A stretch of 64,000 nucleotides of DNA from positions 3,479,501 to 3,543,500 of the forward strand of contig NC_080698.1 in assembly GCF_030445035.2 (NCBI RefSeq), read 5' to 3'. How positions within the stretch are numbered: position 1 is the first letter of the stretch; each line of letters begins with the position of its first letter. The stretch is from Dasypus novemcinctus (lineage: Eukaryota; Chordata; Mammalia; Cingulata; Dasypodidae). Below the pieces are notes generated by a model. The model did no database searches and was not told the DNA's origin. It saw nothing but the letters and a program-made list of their open reading frames with translations. A program made the translations under genes and the position numbers. This document shows positions 1-11,689 of this stretch, piece by piece.

Positions 1-439
1 AAGGGAGCTGAGGGCGTGGCAGCTTGGCGTCCCGCACCCAGCGAGCATGTGCTTGACCTTGACGCACTTCTGAGCGTGAACGCTGTAAGCAGGACCCTGG
101 AGGACTTGCTCCGGTCGAGGGAGGCCCGGCTGAGGCGGGGGCCATGGGCCTACAATGACAGGGAGGTCCCAGAGAGGCTGCAGGAGCAGCCAGAGCCGGG
201 GGAACAAGAAGCCACCGCCGTGCGCACTGCATGGGACAGAGAAGCCACCGGCCTGTGACTGCCGGGGAGCCCCGGGGGAGCAACCCGGGCGGCCGAAACC
301 GTGCGCCAACACGCCCCGTGTTAAGCCGGCCCAGCACGGTGCTTGTCTCAGTGGCTGGGAAACCAGAACAGGTGGTTCTGGAAAGGCAGCGCAGGGGCTC
401 CCTCCTGCAGGGGAGGGTGCAGCAGGGAGCTGAACAAGG
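1..439. other. Unassigned GC-rich sequence
   Basis: No repeat family, splice-flanked exon or RNA gene could be recognised here. Short open frames cross it in several phases, as expected for GC-rich DNA with few stops. Confidence 0.5.
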
Positions 440-1105
440 TTGGTGGGCGAGACGAGGCACGAGACAGGGAGGGAGCCAGTGACCCCGGGAAGCTGAGCAC
501 AGGACGGGAGCCAGAGGGAGCACAGCAGGGAGGAGGGACAGAGAGCAAGGCCGGGAGCACAGCAGGGAGCCAGGCAGGGAGCATGGCAGGGAGCACAGAC
601 AGGGAGCCAGGCAGGGAGCGTAGCAGGGAGCACAGCAGGGAGCACAGCAGGGAGCACGGGGGGGAGCCAGGCGGGGAGCACGGGGGGGAGCCAGGCAGGG
701 AGCACAGACAGGGAGCCAGGCAGGGAGCACGGGCAGGGAGCCAGGCAGGGAGCACAGCAGGGAGCACAGCAGGGAGCCAGGCAGGGAGCACAGCAGGGAG
801 ACTGGTGGGGAGCACAGCATGGAGCAAAGCAGGGAGCAGAGGCAGGGAGCCAGGCAGGGAGCACAGCAGGATACGGGCAGAGAGCCAGGCAGGGAGCACA
901 GCAGGCAGTCAGGCAGGGAGCACAAAAGGAAGCACAGGCAGGGACCCAGGCAGGGAGCACAGTAGGGAGCCAGGCAGGGAGCACAAAAGGAAGCACAGGC
1001 AGGGACCCAGGCAGGGAGCACAGTAGGGAGCCAGGCAGGGAGCACAGCAGGGAGCCAGGCAGGGAGCACAGCAGGGAGTCAGGCGGGGAGCACTGGCAGG
1101 GCCTC
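440..1105. repeat. Minisatellite, ~12-bp unit (GGGAGCACAGCA / GGGAGCCAGGCA)
   Basis: Roughly 50 degenerate copies of a 12-bp unit alternate between a GGGAGCACAGCA form and a GGGAGCCAGGCA form, with occasional length changes. Because 12 is divisible by three and the unit has no stop, a long open frame with a Gly-Ser-Thr/Gln-Ala pattern runs through it. That frame is a by-product of the repeat. GGG triplets recur about every 12 bases on the + strand, giving G-quadruplex potential. Confidence 0.9.
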
Positions 1106-1735
1106 TCTGGGTGAATTCCGGCCTCACGATCCCTGTCCCACATGTCTGGAGGCTGGTGACCCGCGGAGCCGACCCCTCCCTCCCGCCGTGGCTCTGCTGT
1201 CCGTTCCTCCAGGAGCCCCTCTCCTTCGTAGACCCCTGAGGACACCTGCTTTGCTGAGCTCTGCTTGTACCCAGACCTCAGCTTGAAAATGGAATTTCAG
1301 TGCATAAGCGGAAAGTCCAGCACTGGGCTTCCCAACAGCCGACACTACCTTCAGGCCACGCCTGCCTTGGGGAGCAGGCCCCCAGCCCCTCATGGGCCCC
1401 TGAGCCCCCTCCCCTTCCTCCTCCTGCCGCGGCCGGTTTCCTCAGGGCCACAGCCTGCCCACCGCTGTGACCTCAGCCCCCTGTCACGCTGGCTTTCCGC
1501 AGAGGGTCCCTGACTGAGCCCACCGCTCTCCTGGCGTCCGGGGCGTGTTCTCCGCACAGCAGCCCCTTGGTAAGCCCGCACGGGCACAGCTCTCCTCTGG
1601 GGGATTGCCCTTGCGCTTTGCGGAAGATCCCGGGTCCTCACCTGCCTGGTGAGGCCCCCGCTGGCCCCCTGCCCGCACCCGCTCTCCGTCCAGCCCTGCC
1701 TCCCCTCTCCACCTCATGCCCCGTGTTCACCTTCC
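1106..1735. other. Unassigned unique sequence
   Basis: GC-rich, pyrimidine-rich in its second half. No gene or recognisable repeat was seen. Confidence 0.4.
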
Positions 1736-2165
1736 CTCTTTCCCTGGAGCGTGCCAATCTCGTTCCCACCACAGGCCCTTTGCACAGCCGCTCTGCAGAC
1801 CGGGCATGGCCGGCTCCTCCGCGCCATGGGCTTGGCACACGCGCTCACCACCACAAGGGGGGTTCCCGGTCAGTGCCCCGTCACAGAAGACAGTTTTTAT
1901 TTTCTTTAGAGCACAAGTCAGTATCAGAAATGACTGAGCCCAGGCATTCGTTCACTTGCTTATTGCTCGTTTCTCACACTAGCCTGGAATCCCCTTGTCT
2001 GTTTTACCCTCAGAGTTCAGAGTGGAGTCCAGTGCATGGTAGGTGCTCAGCAGGGCTGTGTTGAATGAATGAATGAATGAATGAGTGAGTGAGTGAATGA
2101 ATGAGTGAGTGAATGAATGAATGAGTGAGTGAATGAATGAGTGAATGAATGAGTGGATGAAAACC
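1736..2165 (+). mobile_element. L2 LINE 3' end with (GAAT/GAGT)n tail
   Basis: The phrase 'ggccctttgcacagcc' followed ~200 bases later by 'gcatggtaggtgctcag' is typical of the mammalian L2 3' region. It ends in a tandem array of GAAT and GAGT tetranucleotides at about 2061-2157, the usual L2 tail expanded as a microsatellite. Divergence is high, as expected for this ancient family. Confidence 0.7.
2061..2157. repeat. (GAATGAAT/GAGTGAGT)n tetranucleotide microsatellite
   Basis: About 24 tetranucleotide units with interspersed GAGT variants. It lies directly on the L2 3' terminus, so it probably expanded from the L2 tail. Confidence 0.9.
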
Positions 2166-2527
2166 TCTTCTTCCCAATGGACCTGTCATCAGATGTGCAG
2201 TAAGGAACTCTCCCGACATGCGGCCCCTGCGCTGGTTCCGGCTCCTGCCACCCCAAGCCCACTCACCGGTCCTGGCCAGGTCCTCGGGGCCTACCCACCG
2301 GGCAGCCCTGGCGGCAGCTTTGGCGCGTCTTGCAGAAAAGCTGCTCTACCTGCACTCCGTCCCCTGGATTTTTCAGGTGCCACTTCCTGAGTAACCCGGA
2401 TGCCTTCACCCAAGAGCTTCTAAACCACCAGTTCTTCTCCGTGACCTGCTCTTCTAGAACCTTCTCTGTGACGTCAGTTGCTATGCACTAGAATATTCCG
2501 AACCAGGGAGGGGCTGTCGCCGTCGCA

Positions 2528-2600
2528 TTTGTCTTCGTTTTCTGTTGTTGCTGTAACAAAGCGGCACAAACGCAGCCGCTTAAACACCAAAGCCCGTCCC
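2528..2600 (-). mobile_element. MLT1-like LTR end fragment
   Basis: The stretch reading 'ttgctgtaacaaagcggcac' then 'cgcttaaacacc' resembles the terminus of MaLR (MLT1) LTRs read antisense. Only this short end is recognisable, so the assignment is tentative. Confidence 0.4.
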
Positions 2601-3420
2601 CCCCTGGCTTTAGGGCAGGAGGCAGCCGTGGGGCCCGCCACACTGAGGCCACGGTGTCAGCGGCGCTGCCGCCTCGGCAGGCTCCAGGGAGACGCCATTG
2701 CTTAGCTCGTTCGCTTGCTGCAGAATTTGGTTGTTGCCATCGCAGGACCAACATCCTCATTTCTTTGCAACGCTGGCAATTAGGTGACTCACTGAAAGTC
2801 TGACAAAGTGGGAGAATCATGAACAATACACACCTGTGCCTTTACACTGGCACTTAAACCCACAAACGCACCCCACTCGACAACCTCCAGCGACAGTCTG
2901 TCCTTAGAAACGGGTCGCTGCCCAGAGGACTAACTTTTTTCTGGTGTAAATCAGCCTGTGCTGTATTCCGTTTCTAGTTGCTGTACCTTTAAAGTGAAGA
3001 CTTAGCCAAAGCAATGCCCATGAAGAATCCTTCTAGATTTCTGAGGTTTTAAAAACTGTCTTAGTGCCATTGCCCACCCTTTTTCCTACAGTGAAACACT
3101 TTTTAATAGTTTGGCTTTATCAAGTCTTTCAAAGCACTCGACTTACTTGGGGTTATTTCCTTAAGCTAGGGGCCACATCGTCCTGCTCGGTCCAGGATGG
3201 CCGGCCACCCTGCTTACGCCTTATACCGCGGCCTGACGGCATGTCTCTACTTCCTTTTATTCTTGAACCAAATCTGCCAAAACCACATTGCTAGTCGCGA
3301 CATAGAACATTTCTGCACGTACTTTCAGGTGGTGGGTTGAAGAGAATCGTGAATTACAACATTTCTGCTTCAACAGTTATTACTTTAAAGACAAGGCCAT
3401 GCCTTGTACCGGTATCCTCT
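2601..3420. other. Unassigned unique sequence
   Basis: Mixed-composition sequence with an AT-richer second half (about 2930-3400). No repeat family or exon was recognised. Confidence 0.4.
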
Positions 3421-3433
3421 TACCCACAACATT

Positions 3434-3849
3434 ATTTTTTAAAGATTTGTTTTATTTATTTCTCTCCCCTTCCCCCCCACTCTCCCATTGTCTGCTCTCT
3501 GTGTCCATTTGCTGTGTGTTCTTCTGTGTCCGATTGCATTCTCGGCAGCACCGGAAACCTGTGTCTCTTTTTGTTGCGTCATCTTGCTGCGTCAGCTCTC
3601 CGTGTGTGCGGCGCCACTCCTGGGCAGGCTGCACTTTCTTTTGCTCAGGGCAGCTCTCCTTAAGGGGCACACTCCTTACGCGTGGGGCTCCTCTACACGG
3701 GGACACCCCTGCGTGGCTCAGCACTCCTTGCACGTGGCACCACTGTGCATGGGCCAGCTCATCACACAAGTCAGGGGGCTCTGGATTTGAACCCTGGACC
3801 TCCCACGTGGTAGGTGGACGCTCTATCCGTTGAGCCACGTCCACCTCCC
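3434..3849 (-). mobile_element. DAS-type SINE, long class
   Basis: Antisense tRNA-derived SINE: an A-rich tail (seen as TTTTTTAAAGATTTG) at the left, the family body, and a tRNA-like head at the right with the B-box-like 'tttgaaccctggacc' in reverse. Imperfect target duplications flank it: 'tacccacaacatt' at 3421-3433 and 'tacccacaaaatt' at 3850-3862. Open frames across it on both strands recur in other copies and are not genes. Confidence 0.92.
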
Positions 3850-3862
3850 TACCCACAAAATT

Positions 3863-4509
3863 TAAAAGCATCTGGCTGTAAAGACTTTGCTGGAGTGAGG
3901 GAAGGGTCCTATATCCTTTACGTGAGACTGTACACAAGCCGTGTGGAAATGCCGTGAACTCAGACGGCCGAGCACTATAATTAGTTTTCATCAAAGAATC
4001 GATGAAAGGGGCACTTAAGCTTTACTTCAGCGAGCCGGGCCGGGCCCTTTGAAGGAGTCAGACTGCAGCCGCTGACTCACAAGTGCAAATTCAAGTTCAG
4101 AGTAGTCTCGTTCTGTCGTGTGAGACAATGAAGCAGACTTCCTCAGTATTTAAACACATTCGCAGGAGCTGACTTTGATGCAAATCTAAATAAATTAATT
4201 CCTCCAAAGTTGGGAGATAGCAGAAGTTTGGAAAGTCAGCCCCTTCCAGCTAACTAGCGCCAAATCCAACAAGGACTCGAATAGAAAACGAAACGGGCAG
4301 CACTCGCTGCAGGACTCTACAAAAATGGTTTATTAAACCGCCTTATTTAAGTAAGGACTGTCAAGCAAGAATTTCTTATCAGCGATTCACAATCTGAATT
4401 CTGATGGAGAAAATCTCTCTAAACAAGGTAAAGTTAAGGGGCAGGTTTTTTAAAATCATGAGATTTCTCCCAGCAATAAATATGGCAGTGGACAACTATT
4501 ATTCTTAAC
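3863..4509. other. Unique AT-richer sequence with AP-1-like motif
   Basis: No repeat signature was recognised. It includes 'gctgactcacaag' near 4070 (AP-1-like TGACTCA) and an AT-rich block around 4140-4210. Possible noncoding regulatory DNA, from sequence appearance only. Confidence 0.35.
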
Positions 4510-4900
4510 TTTTTTTTTTTTAAGATTTATTTTATTTATTTCTCTTCCCTTCCTCCCCCACCCCCATTGTCTGCTCCGTGTCCGCTTGCATTCTTGTCAT
4601 GCAGCACCGGGAAACTGTGTCTCCTTGTTGCATCATCTTGCTGCATCAGCCCTCCATGTGTGCGGCACCACTCCTGGGGCAGGCTGCACTTTCACGCTGG
4701 GTGGCTCTCCTTACGGGGCGCACTCCTTGTGCATGGGGCTCCCTTACGTGGGGGACACCCCTGCATGCCACAGCACTTCTTGTGCGCATCAGCACTGCGC
4801 ATGGGCCAGCTCCACACGGGCCAGGAGGCCCAGGGTTTGAACCCTGGACCTCCCATGTCGTAGACGGACGCTCTATCCATTGAGCCACATGTGCTTCCCC
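4510..4900 (-). mobile_element. DAS-type SINE, long class, diverged
   Basis: Antisense copy with poly-T followed by the TTTATTTATTTCTCTTCCC tail region, the SINE body, and the tRNA-like head ending near 'gagccacatgtgcttcccc'. Several internal deletions relative to other copies, and no clear target duplication, suggest an older insertion. Confidence 0.9.
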
Positions 4901-6459
4901 CATCCACTCTTTGAAAACCGCTCAGGACTGCCAAGCTTGGCCTCCAACCCAGCCCCCATCCAGGCCGCCCCTCCCTCCTCAGTCCTGAAGAGTCGAGGAC
5001 CTTCTCTCTCTTTTTTACTCTCATTATTCCTGCGTGTCAGTCATCAGATTTCCTTGCTCAGCTGGCATTTCCTTCCTCTCAGCACCCAGGTTGGCTCCTT
5101 AGTTGTCCTAAGACGGGAGGTAACTGGCTCATTACTGACTTATTCCTGGATGTCCCTTCCACCCAGAACCCATCTCGAAGGCCAGGTTGCAACTTGTGCT
5201 GTTCAGAGTTAACTCCAAACCAACTTCCGCCTGCCAGGGTCTGGTCTGGGGGAGGAAGGGCACGTCAGTTCCATTGCAGGGCACCCCTGCTGTGGGGAGA
5301 GCGCTAGTCTTCCAAGGAAGTATTCCCAGGGGGCTGCTGTGACCCCCTGGAAGCTCTCTCGCCCTATGGCCCCCAGGGGTGACTCATCGGCGTCCGTTCC
5401 TCTGGCCGTGATCTAAACTGGACTCATACAAGGAGAGGGCGTGGTGGCCGCAGGACCCAGCACTGCGTGCCCATCTCGCTGCCTGGACGTGGTGAGGCCT
5501 GGGGGTGGGAAGGGAGGCCTGTGTTCCGAGGACCGTCTCCCGCAGTCCCGCGGCTGCCCCACGGCCAGTTCCCAGCGGCCCTTGAGCCTCCGGACCCCAC
5601 TGGCAGTCCTCCTTAACCACCTCCCTCAGGCCACTCCTGGACAGAGGGGTGCCTGCTCACCCCCCTCCAGCCCTCAAGCTCCCTGGAGCCCCTCAAGGTG
5701 CAGCGGCCATTCCAGGGGCCGACGAGGTGGGGAGGGCTTCTCTCTTGAGAAGACCCTCCTCCTCTGTGAGAGGGTCTTTCTTCTCCTTGTTCAGGGGTCT
5801 GGGAGGTCCCTGGACCGTGGCTCATTGCCAACAAGAGCCCGACATGCTTACTCTCAGGGACATTTTGAGAGCACGGTGTAAGTGGGGTGTGAGAGAAGGG
5901 GCAGCTCAAAGAAAGCTGCAGGGTCTGGAGTGCGGTCAAGATAAGGAGGACCGCCCAGCTGACCCTCAGATGCGTGAGCAATCAGGAAGGACTCTTGTTG
6001 AAAGGTGTGGTGACTTTGCCACCCAGCACAGCCCTTCGGCTCTGGGCTCTTTCCTTGGCCCAAGTCTCCAAGCAACAACCTTCGCGTGGAGGCCACCTGC
6101 TCCAGCTGCCTATTGATGGACCACCCTATTGACGGTTTTTCCAGAATCAACTGGTCAAGCTGACGTTGCCATCGTCTACCCTCCAGCAAGGAGAGTTTCC
6201 ATTTCCATTTCTTCCTGATAAAACCACATTTACCTTTCAGAAAAATTGATCAGGAAGCCCTCGTGATAAGGAGACCTCCTCAGGCAAAGGCGCCAAAGCG
6301 TTCGCTGCCCTTCATTCGCCCTGATATTGAGCCACGGGGTGCAGCCAGATGGAATGGGTGTTGGGCCACCGACGGGGTTTAATGCAGAGGCCACACGCAC
6401 TGAGGAAGCGGGATGGAATCCTTTCTTTCTCAGCACAACCATTTATGGGTCTATGCAAC
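4901..6459. other. Unassigned unique sequence
   Basis: About 1.5 kb with no repeat, exon or RNA gene that I can support. Overlapping frames of 75-155 codons exist in several phases, with no recognisable domain. Confidence 0.4.
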
Positions 6460-6610
6460 ATTCGCTCACCTGCAAATACTTAATAAATATTGACGAGACT
6501 CTATTATGTGCTAAAAACGGTGCCAAGTGCTGGAATACCAGGATGAACTCATAGCACGGCAGGGTTATAAAAATAATCTGCAGCTCTCTGATAAGTGCCA
6601 TAATAGACGC
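6460..6610 (+). mobile_element. Ancient L2/MIR-class repeat fragment
   Basis: Contains the degenerate run '...aatacttaataaatattgacgag...' then '...tattatgtgctaaaaacggtgccaagtgctgg', matching the common mammalian motif of ATTTATTGAGC followed by TATGTGCCAGGCACTG. Related copies lie at about 41317 and 55590. The exact family was not resolved. Confidence 0.55.
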
Positions 6611-7149
6611 CCATCCAGGGCTCCGTGAAGGCAAAGAGAGGAAGTCCCAACCTGCCGGGGTGGGCAGGATGGGGCCAGGACGGTTGCCCTGAGGAAGAGA
6701 TGTGGAAACCGAGTCTTAGGGGACGGGCAGAGGGTCGCCACGAGGTGGAGACCACTCGCTCGCCGGCACGGTCTGGGCTGGGAACCCCGGGCCAGCGCGC
6801 TGCCCCTGGAGGCCCGGCGTTTCCGCGGGACAGCGGGGCGCCCGGCAGCCACGCCCACGGGGTGCAGGAGTCTTGAATTACAGGCTCTCCACTCGAAGCT
6901 CCTCCACAGGACTGGACTGCCTCCCACGGCAGCTGCTAGTGCGTGCCCCGGCGTGGGTGAGGAGAGAGCTGACGGCCCTCTTCCGTCGTCTCCACCTCGT
7001 CGCTGTCCCTCGCCCACCGGCACCTCCACGCTCAAACGCCCGTGGAAATATGGAAACCCACCCCTCCTCTCAAAGTTGCCGGCGTTTCTTGAGTCCTAGT
7101 GCTAAAGCGCTGAGCCCTGGGCCGAGGGGGTGACACGGTCAGGTTATTT
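6611..7149. other. Unassigned GC-rich sequence
   Basis: Nothing recognisable beyond GC-rich DNA with scattered CpGs around 6740-6860. Confidence 0.4.
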
Positions 7150-7330
7150 AGGACGTTTCATCCTCACCACCATCCCAACAATTGATGACTAGTTCAAAGA
7201 TGGTGGCGGTGACGACGCCCACTTCACGAGGAAAAGGTTAAGGCTCAGGCTTGGCTTGCCCGGGGCCACCAGCAGTTACGTGACGGGGCAAGGAGGTTCC
7301 AGAGCCCAAGCCCTCAGCCCCCGCTCGCCT
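7150..7330 (-). mobile_element. MIR SINE (diverged)
   Basis: Read antisense, this has the MIR order: a CACGAGGAAAAGGTTAAGGCTC-like block (tail side), then a GGCCACCAGCAGTTACGTGACGG-like block in place of the usual GGTCACACAGC core. Strongly diverged. Confidence 0.55.
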
Positions 7331-7384
7331 GTGCTCACGGCCGGAGCCACGCAGGGCGAAGCTCTCAGCACCTGCTTCTCTCCG

Positions 7385-7800
7385 TCTTTCGGGTTCTATA
7401 ATTTCACTCCTACGTGTTAATTAATGTGGGTTTCTTTTTACTTATTTACTCTGCTTACAATTTGTTGAACTCTCACTGAATCTGTTGATCAGATGCTTTC
7501 ATTATTTCTGGAAAGTTCTCAGCCACATTATCTTCACTCCATCCTCCAAGGTACTTAATCTCTCATATTTTCCATCTTTCCGTGTCCAGCCTGCATTTCT
7601 TCCAGTGCACTAATTCTTTCTTCAGGTGTGTCGAATCTGCTGTTAAATTCACGAATTGACTGTTTCATTTCATTAACGAGGCTTCCCATGCTCAGGTGTT
7701 CTAATCAGTTCCTTTTCATACCTGCTTTTTCTTTACTGGAGTTTTTAACCTCACCTTTATTGCCTTGAAACTGTATCACACACATTTTGCACTCTCATAG
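7385..7800 (-). mobile_element. L1 fragment, antisense (5' part or ORF1 region)
   Basis: The T/C-rich phrases 'tggaaagttctcagccacat', 'cttccagtgcactaattc' and 'cgaattgactgtttcatttc' match the antisense of the 5'/ORF1 region of mammalian L1 elements. No intact reading frame is present. Confidence 0.6.
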
Positions 7801-7837
7801 CTTCTTACATTTACATTTCTTTTGTTTGTTTGTTTGG

Positions 7838-8275
7838 CTAAATTTTTTCTTCTTTATTTTCTTTTAAATGTTACATTCCAAAAATATGAGGTCCCCATAT
7901 ACCCACCCCCACCCACGACACCCCTCCCACATCAGCAAACCTCTTCCATCACTGTGGCACATCCACTGCACCTGGCGAATACATTCTGGAGCACTGCTGC
8001 AGCACGTGGACAGGGGTCCACATTGTAGTCCACACTCTCCCCCAGTTCACCCAGTGGGCCACGGCAGGACACACAGCATCCAGCATCCATCCCTGCAGAA
8101 CCACCCAGGACAACTCCAATTCCTGAAAATGCCCCCACACCATATCTCTTCTTCCTTCTCCTGACCATCAGCTGCCACCGTGGCCAGCCTCTCCACATCA
8201 CTACTACAATTTCTTCCCTTACTAATCACAATAGTTCCCCAGCAGAACACCAGTAAATCCACTCTAATCCATATC
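7838..8275 (-). mobile_element. Xenarthran-type retroelement 3' end, antisense
   Basis: Begins with a T-rich stretch that would be an A-rich tail on the minus strand, then a segment reading 'tatgaggtccccatatacc'. A related 3' end sits on the + strand at about 43720-43805. The body (7900-8275) is non-coding in all frames. I could not decide between an L1 3' UTR and an LTR/ERV piece. Confidence 0.5.
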
Positions 8276-9170
8276 TGTACATTAGCTGCAGCAAATATAA
8301 TATGAACATGTAAAAAGATGACTGTTGGGGAAGGGACAAAGGGTTTGATGTTGGATATGTGGGAGTACCATGTATTGTATAAGTGAATTACTGTGACCTA
8401 AAACTTATGTCAAGAGAAACTTAATAATCAGGAAAAAGAAAGAAAGAAAGGAGGTAGATACTGAGGAAGAAATGGAAGAAATTGCCTTGCCACTGTTTAT
8501 ATAGGGCAACACCTGTAGCAGTGATGAAAGACAAAATGTCAAAAACAAAGCATTTTCATTTTTTCATTTCTTTGATACCCCAGTTTATTTTTCTTTTATT
8601 TAATTTTTCTAAATTTCTATGTATTCTATATCTAACCTTTAAACCCATCACTATATTCCCTTTTTCTATTAATGGAACCTGGCAATATATTGGGCTTCCT
8701 TTTTGAATAAGTTTTGGACTACGGAGAGGTTCAACTATGGTGGGGGAGGAGCACTTGTGTGGGGAGTCATTGGTGGGGGCACACGGTTGGGAGGGAGTTC
8801 TCCAGGGCATGTATACAAGGTCCATAGAAAGGTTTGAATATTTTCATAGTGGTTTCGGTTGGAAATGACAGATGAGAGAGTGCTGAGTTCCTGGCCAGGG
8901 AAGCTCTATCCCATTCCCCAACGGAACAGCAACAATCCCCCAAGTGCAATGGCAAAGACCAATAAAGACGGATGGTCCAACGATGAGCCCTTGATACTGA
9001 TGGCTCCTATTATGAGCCTGTGTGCCTGAAATATGAACTGGCCTAGAGCTGCAGGGTGCCTAAGAGTTACCTCCTGGGAGCCTCCATGTTGCTCAAATGT
9101 GGCCACTCTCTAAGCCAAACTCAGCATGTAGATGCATTGCCTTCCCCCCATGTGGGACATTTACGTTCCT
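8276..9170. mobile_element. Unresolved retroelement-like block
   Basis: Three parts follow the preceding element. A + strand piece at 8276-8455 ends in an A-rich (GAAA)n tail. An AT-rich part follows at 8500-8700. The last part, 8700-9170, gives minus-strand frames of 60-90 codons with a hydrophobic stretch. The A-rich tail and context suggest lineage-specific retroelement DNA, but family and boundaries are unknown. Confidence 0.35.
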
Positions 9171-9599
9171 GATCCTGGGCAGGTGTGATCCCGTGGCCTC
9201 TTGTTTCAGGCTGGCTGGTGGCAAAGACTTAGAGGAAGTAGAAGTTCTTTCAGGCCCCCTCCCAGCACCCAGGTTGAGGGCAGGCAGGTCTCGCGTCTCC
9301 AGGGTGGGGTGCCTGGTTCACCTTGCACTGAGTGTGGAGCTCCTTGGAGCCCAGCTTTATAGGGGTCTCCTGCTAGGATCCCCGTCCTCCCCAAGGCCCC
9401 ACAAGGCTGTCCTCCAGACTCAGCCCCTCCCTCTAGAGTCCTCCACCCCTGAGGGACATGGCGCCTTTACAGGAACCTTCTACTGAACATTTGTCATTTA
9501 ATTCAACAGAAGGATTGACCTGGTTACCAGCCTACCACACTGCCAGACACAGGCGGAGCATCGCACCATTTCATACAAAAGACACACCGTGCAAAACTG

Positions 9600-9790
9600 G
9601 TAGGCAGCACCTACTGAGCACTTACCGTATGCTAGACTCGGGGCTGAGGCTTCTCCAAGCGTCATCTTACTCAATCCTCAGTGTCCTTCTGAGGCATGAC
9701 CATTAGAGCCGAGGTTTACAGATCAGGAAATTGAGGCTAGGAGGGTTTCGGGACTTGCCTGAGGTCACACAGCCCTTGGAAAGCGGCTTC
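9600..9790 (-). mobile_element. MIR SINE
   Basis: Antisense MIR: 'cagatcaggaaattgaggct' corresponds to the oligo-CTCA region and 'cctgaggtcacacagccctt' to the conserved MIR core. The order and spacing are typical. Confidence 0.85.
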
Positions 9791-9929
9791 CTTGCTCCAG
9801 AGGCCGTTGCCCAGCCATGCGGAGGCCCTAAGGACGAGGCTTTGTGCACCGCTTTGCAGAAAGGTGACCTGTGCGAGACGATTGGATGTTTCCCCTACTG
9901 AGCCCCATTTTCTTTCTTTGTGCGTGGCC

Positions 9930-10240
9930 TTTTTTCACCAGCATGATGGTAGCACGTATGGGGATTTCCACTGTGTGTGTGCATCACGTTTAGTTTATCC
10001 GTCCGTCTGTCGATGGATACTTGGGGTGTTCCCACTTTGGGCTATTGTGAATGAGGCTGTATGGGCACTGGCAGGCACGCGTCTGATGGAGTGCCTGTTA
10101 TCCCCTGTGTGGAGTATATGCCCAGGAGAGGAATTGATGGGCCAGTGCGCTGGGCAATGGTGATTCCACAATGCTCTCCTCTCCAGACTTGTCCTTTTGA
10201 AAGCTGGGCAATGAAAACACCTGCAGTTTTTTCTAAATGA
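9930..10240 (-). mobile_element. L1 3'-region fragment, antisense
   Basis: 'gtctgtcgatggatacttgg' followed by 'ggctattgtgaatgaggctg' and 'aggaattgatgggcc' is the classic antisense L1 3' region. It is truncated at both ends and non-coding. Confidence 0.85.
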
Positions 10241-11689
10241 GGTTTTCAATGATCTCCCCTGGGACTGTCAATTCATGGAGAATGTCCATCCGAGTGCCAT
10301 TTGCTAAAAGCAGTTCACCAAGAGGGCACTGTCTACAGGACCTGCCACCAGCTGGCCGTGTCCACATACATCTAGATACGGCTCAATCCAAGGATTCGAA
10401 CAATGCCATCAAAAATCTGTCTCCCCCTTCTTCCGCCTTTCCTTTGGGCTGTCTTTGTCCTCGGGCAGGTTCTCCCTCCAGGGGAGAAGGGCCTTTATGT
10501 CTAGTCCTACCTTCTTCAAGGTGGAGCACAGAGGGGGGTGAGGAACGAGGCTACAGAGGCTGACCCCAGCTCCAGGGGCGGGAAGGGAGGCGTGCCTCGC
10601 CCATCAGTTACCCACGGGGAGAGGAACCCAGCCGAGCCACGAGGGCAGCCGCTGGAGTCCTTTTAAAGGGGAGCTCTCTCTTACCCGCACGGCTGACGGT
10701 AAGGACGCCCGAGCTGAGCGAGCCCCAGCGACTCTCCACCACGTGGGAGAGACCGCCGACAGATGACGCAAGAGCAGGAATTAGAGGAAAGAGATGGGCT
10801 CCTGATGCAAGAGGAGGACTCGAGGCCCAGCAAACCTGAAGCCGTGGAAGTCCTTGCACCTGCCAGTTACAGGAGCCAGTGAATTCCTCTTTTATGTTTA
10901 AGCCTATTTGAACCGGTTTTCTGCCACTGGCAACCAGAGGCTCCTGGCTGGTAGGACCTCCTGCCCTCCCTGGCTTGGGTTAATTGCAAGGGGGGAAATG
11001 GGCTTCACATGCAGACTTCTGGGGACACCACTGAGCCACGGGGCCAGGCTTGCACGGCCAGGAGCGGGCTGGCCTCTGCCGCCACGCCGACAGGCGACAC
11101 GTCACCCGGGGTGTTTTTGCCAGAAAAGGCTTCGTCTGAACAATCGTAAAGAAACAAGCTCCGGCCCGTGGATGTCCTGCAGAATAGCTGCCCTGAACTC
11201 CCCAGAGGATGCGGGGTCACAAAGAGCAGAGGGGAGCAGACGCCGCTCTCCACGGGGGGGTCACTAAAGTCTCACAACAGCCAAAGGCAATGTGCAAACC
11301 TTGGCTGGATTCTTGACTGAAGAAAAAAGCTTGGGAAGCTAAAAAAATGCAACATGGGACTATACAACATTGTGAAACCTCGTGTAAAATACAAATACGG
11401 GTGATAAAAAAAATAGCTTGGGTTGGCTGATGTCACTGAAATTTCCTTATTTTGGTGGTTGGAGTTGAGAAGGCAACTGTCCTCGATCTTGGGAGACTCA
11501 GACTGAAACAGAGCAAAACGCCACACCGTCTGCAGCCAGCGTCCAGGCAGTTTGGCCAAAGGGGGTGTGCATCTATATTGAGAGGAAGAGGGACGGAGCG
11601 AGAGCGGCAGGAGGGTCACAGCCAGTGAACCTGCCGGGCCCTGAGCTTCCCACCACCCTGCCCTGTCCAGGTGGAAAGGGAGTGAGTTC
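10241..11689. other. Unassigned sequence
   Basis: About 1.4 kb without a recognised repeat or gene. An A-rich portion at 11280-11450 looks retroelement-like but was not assigned. Confidence 0.4.
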
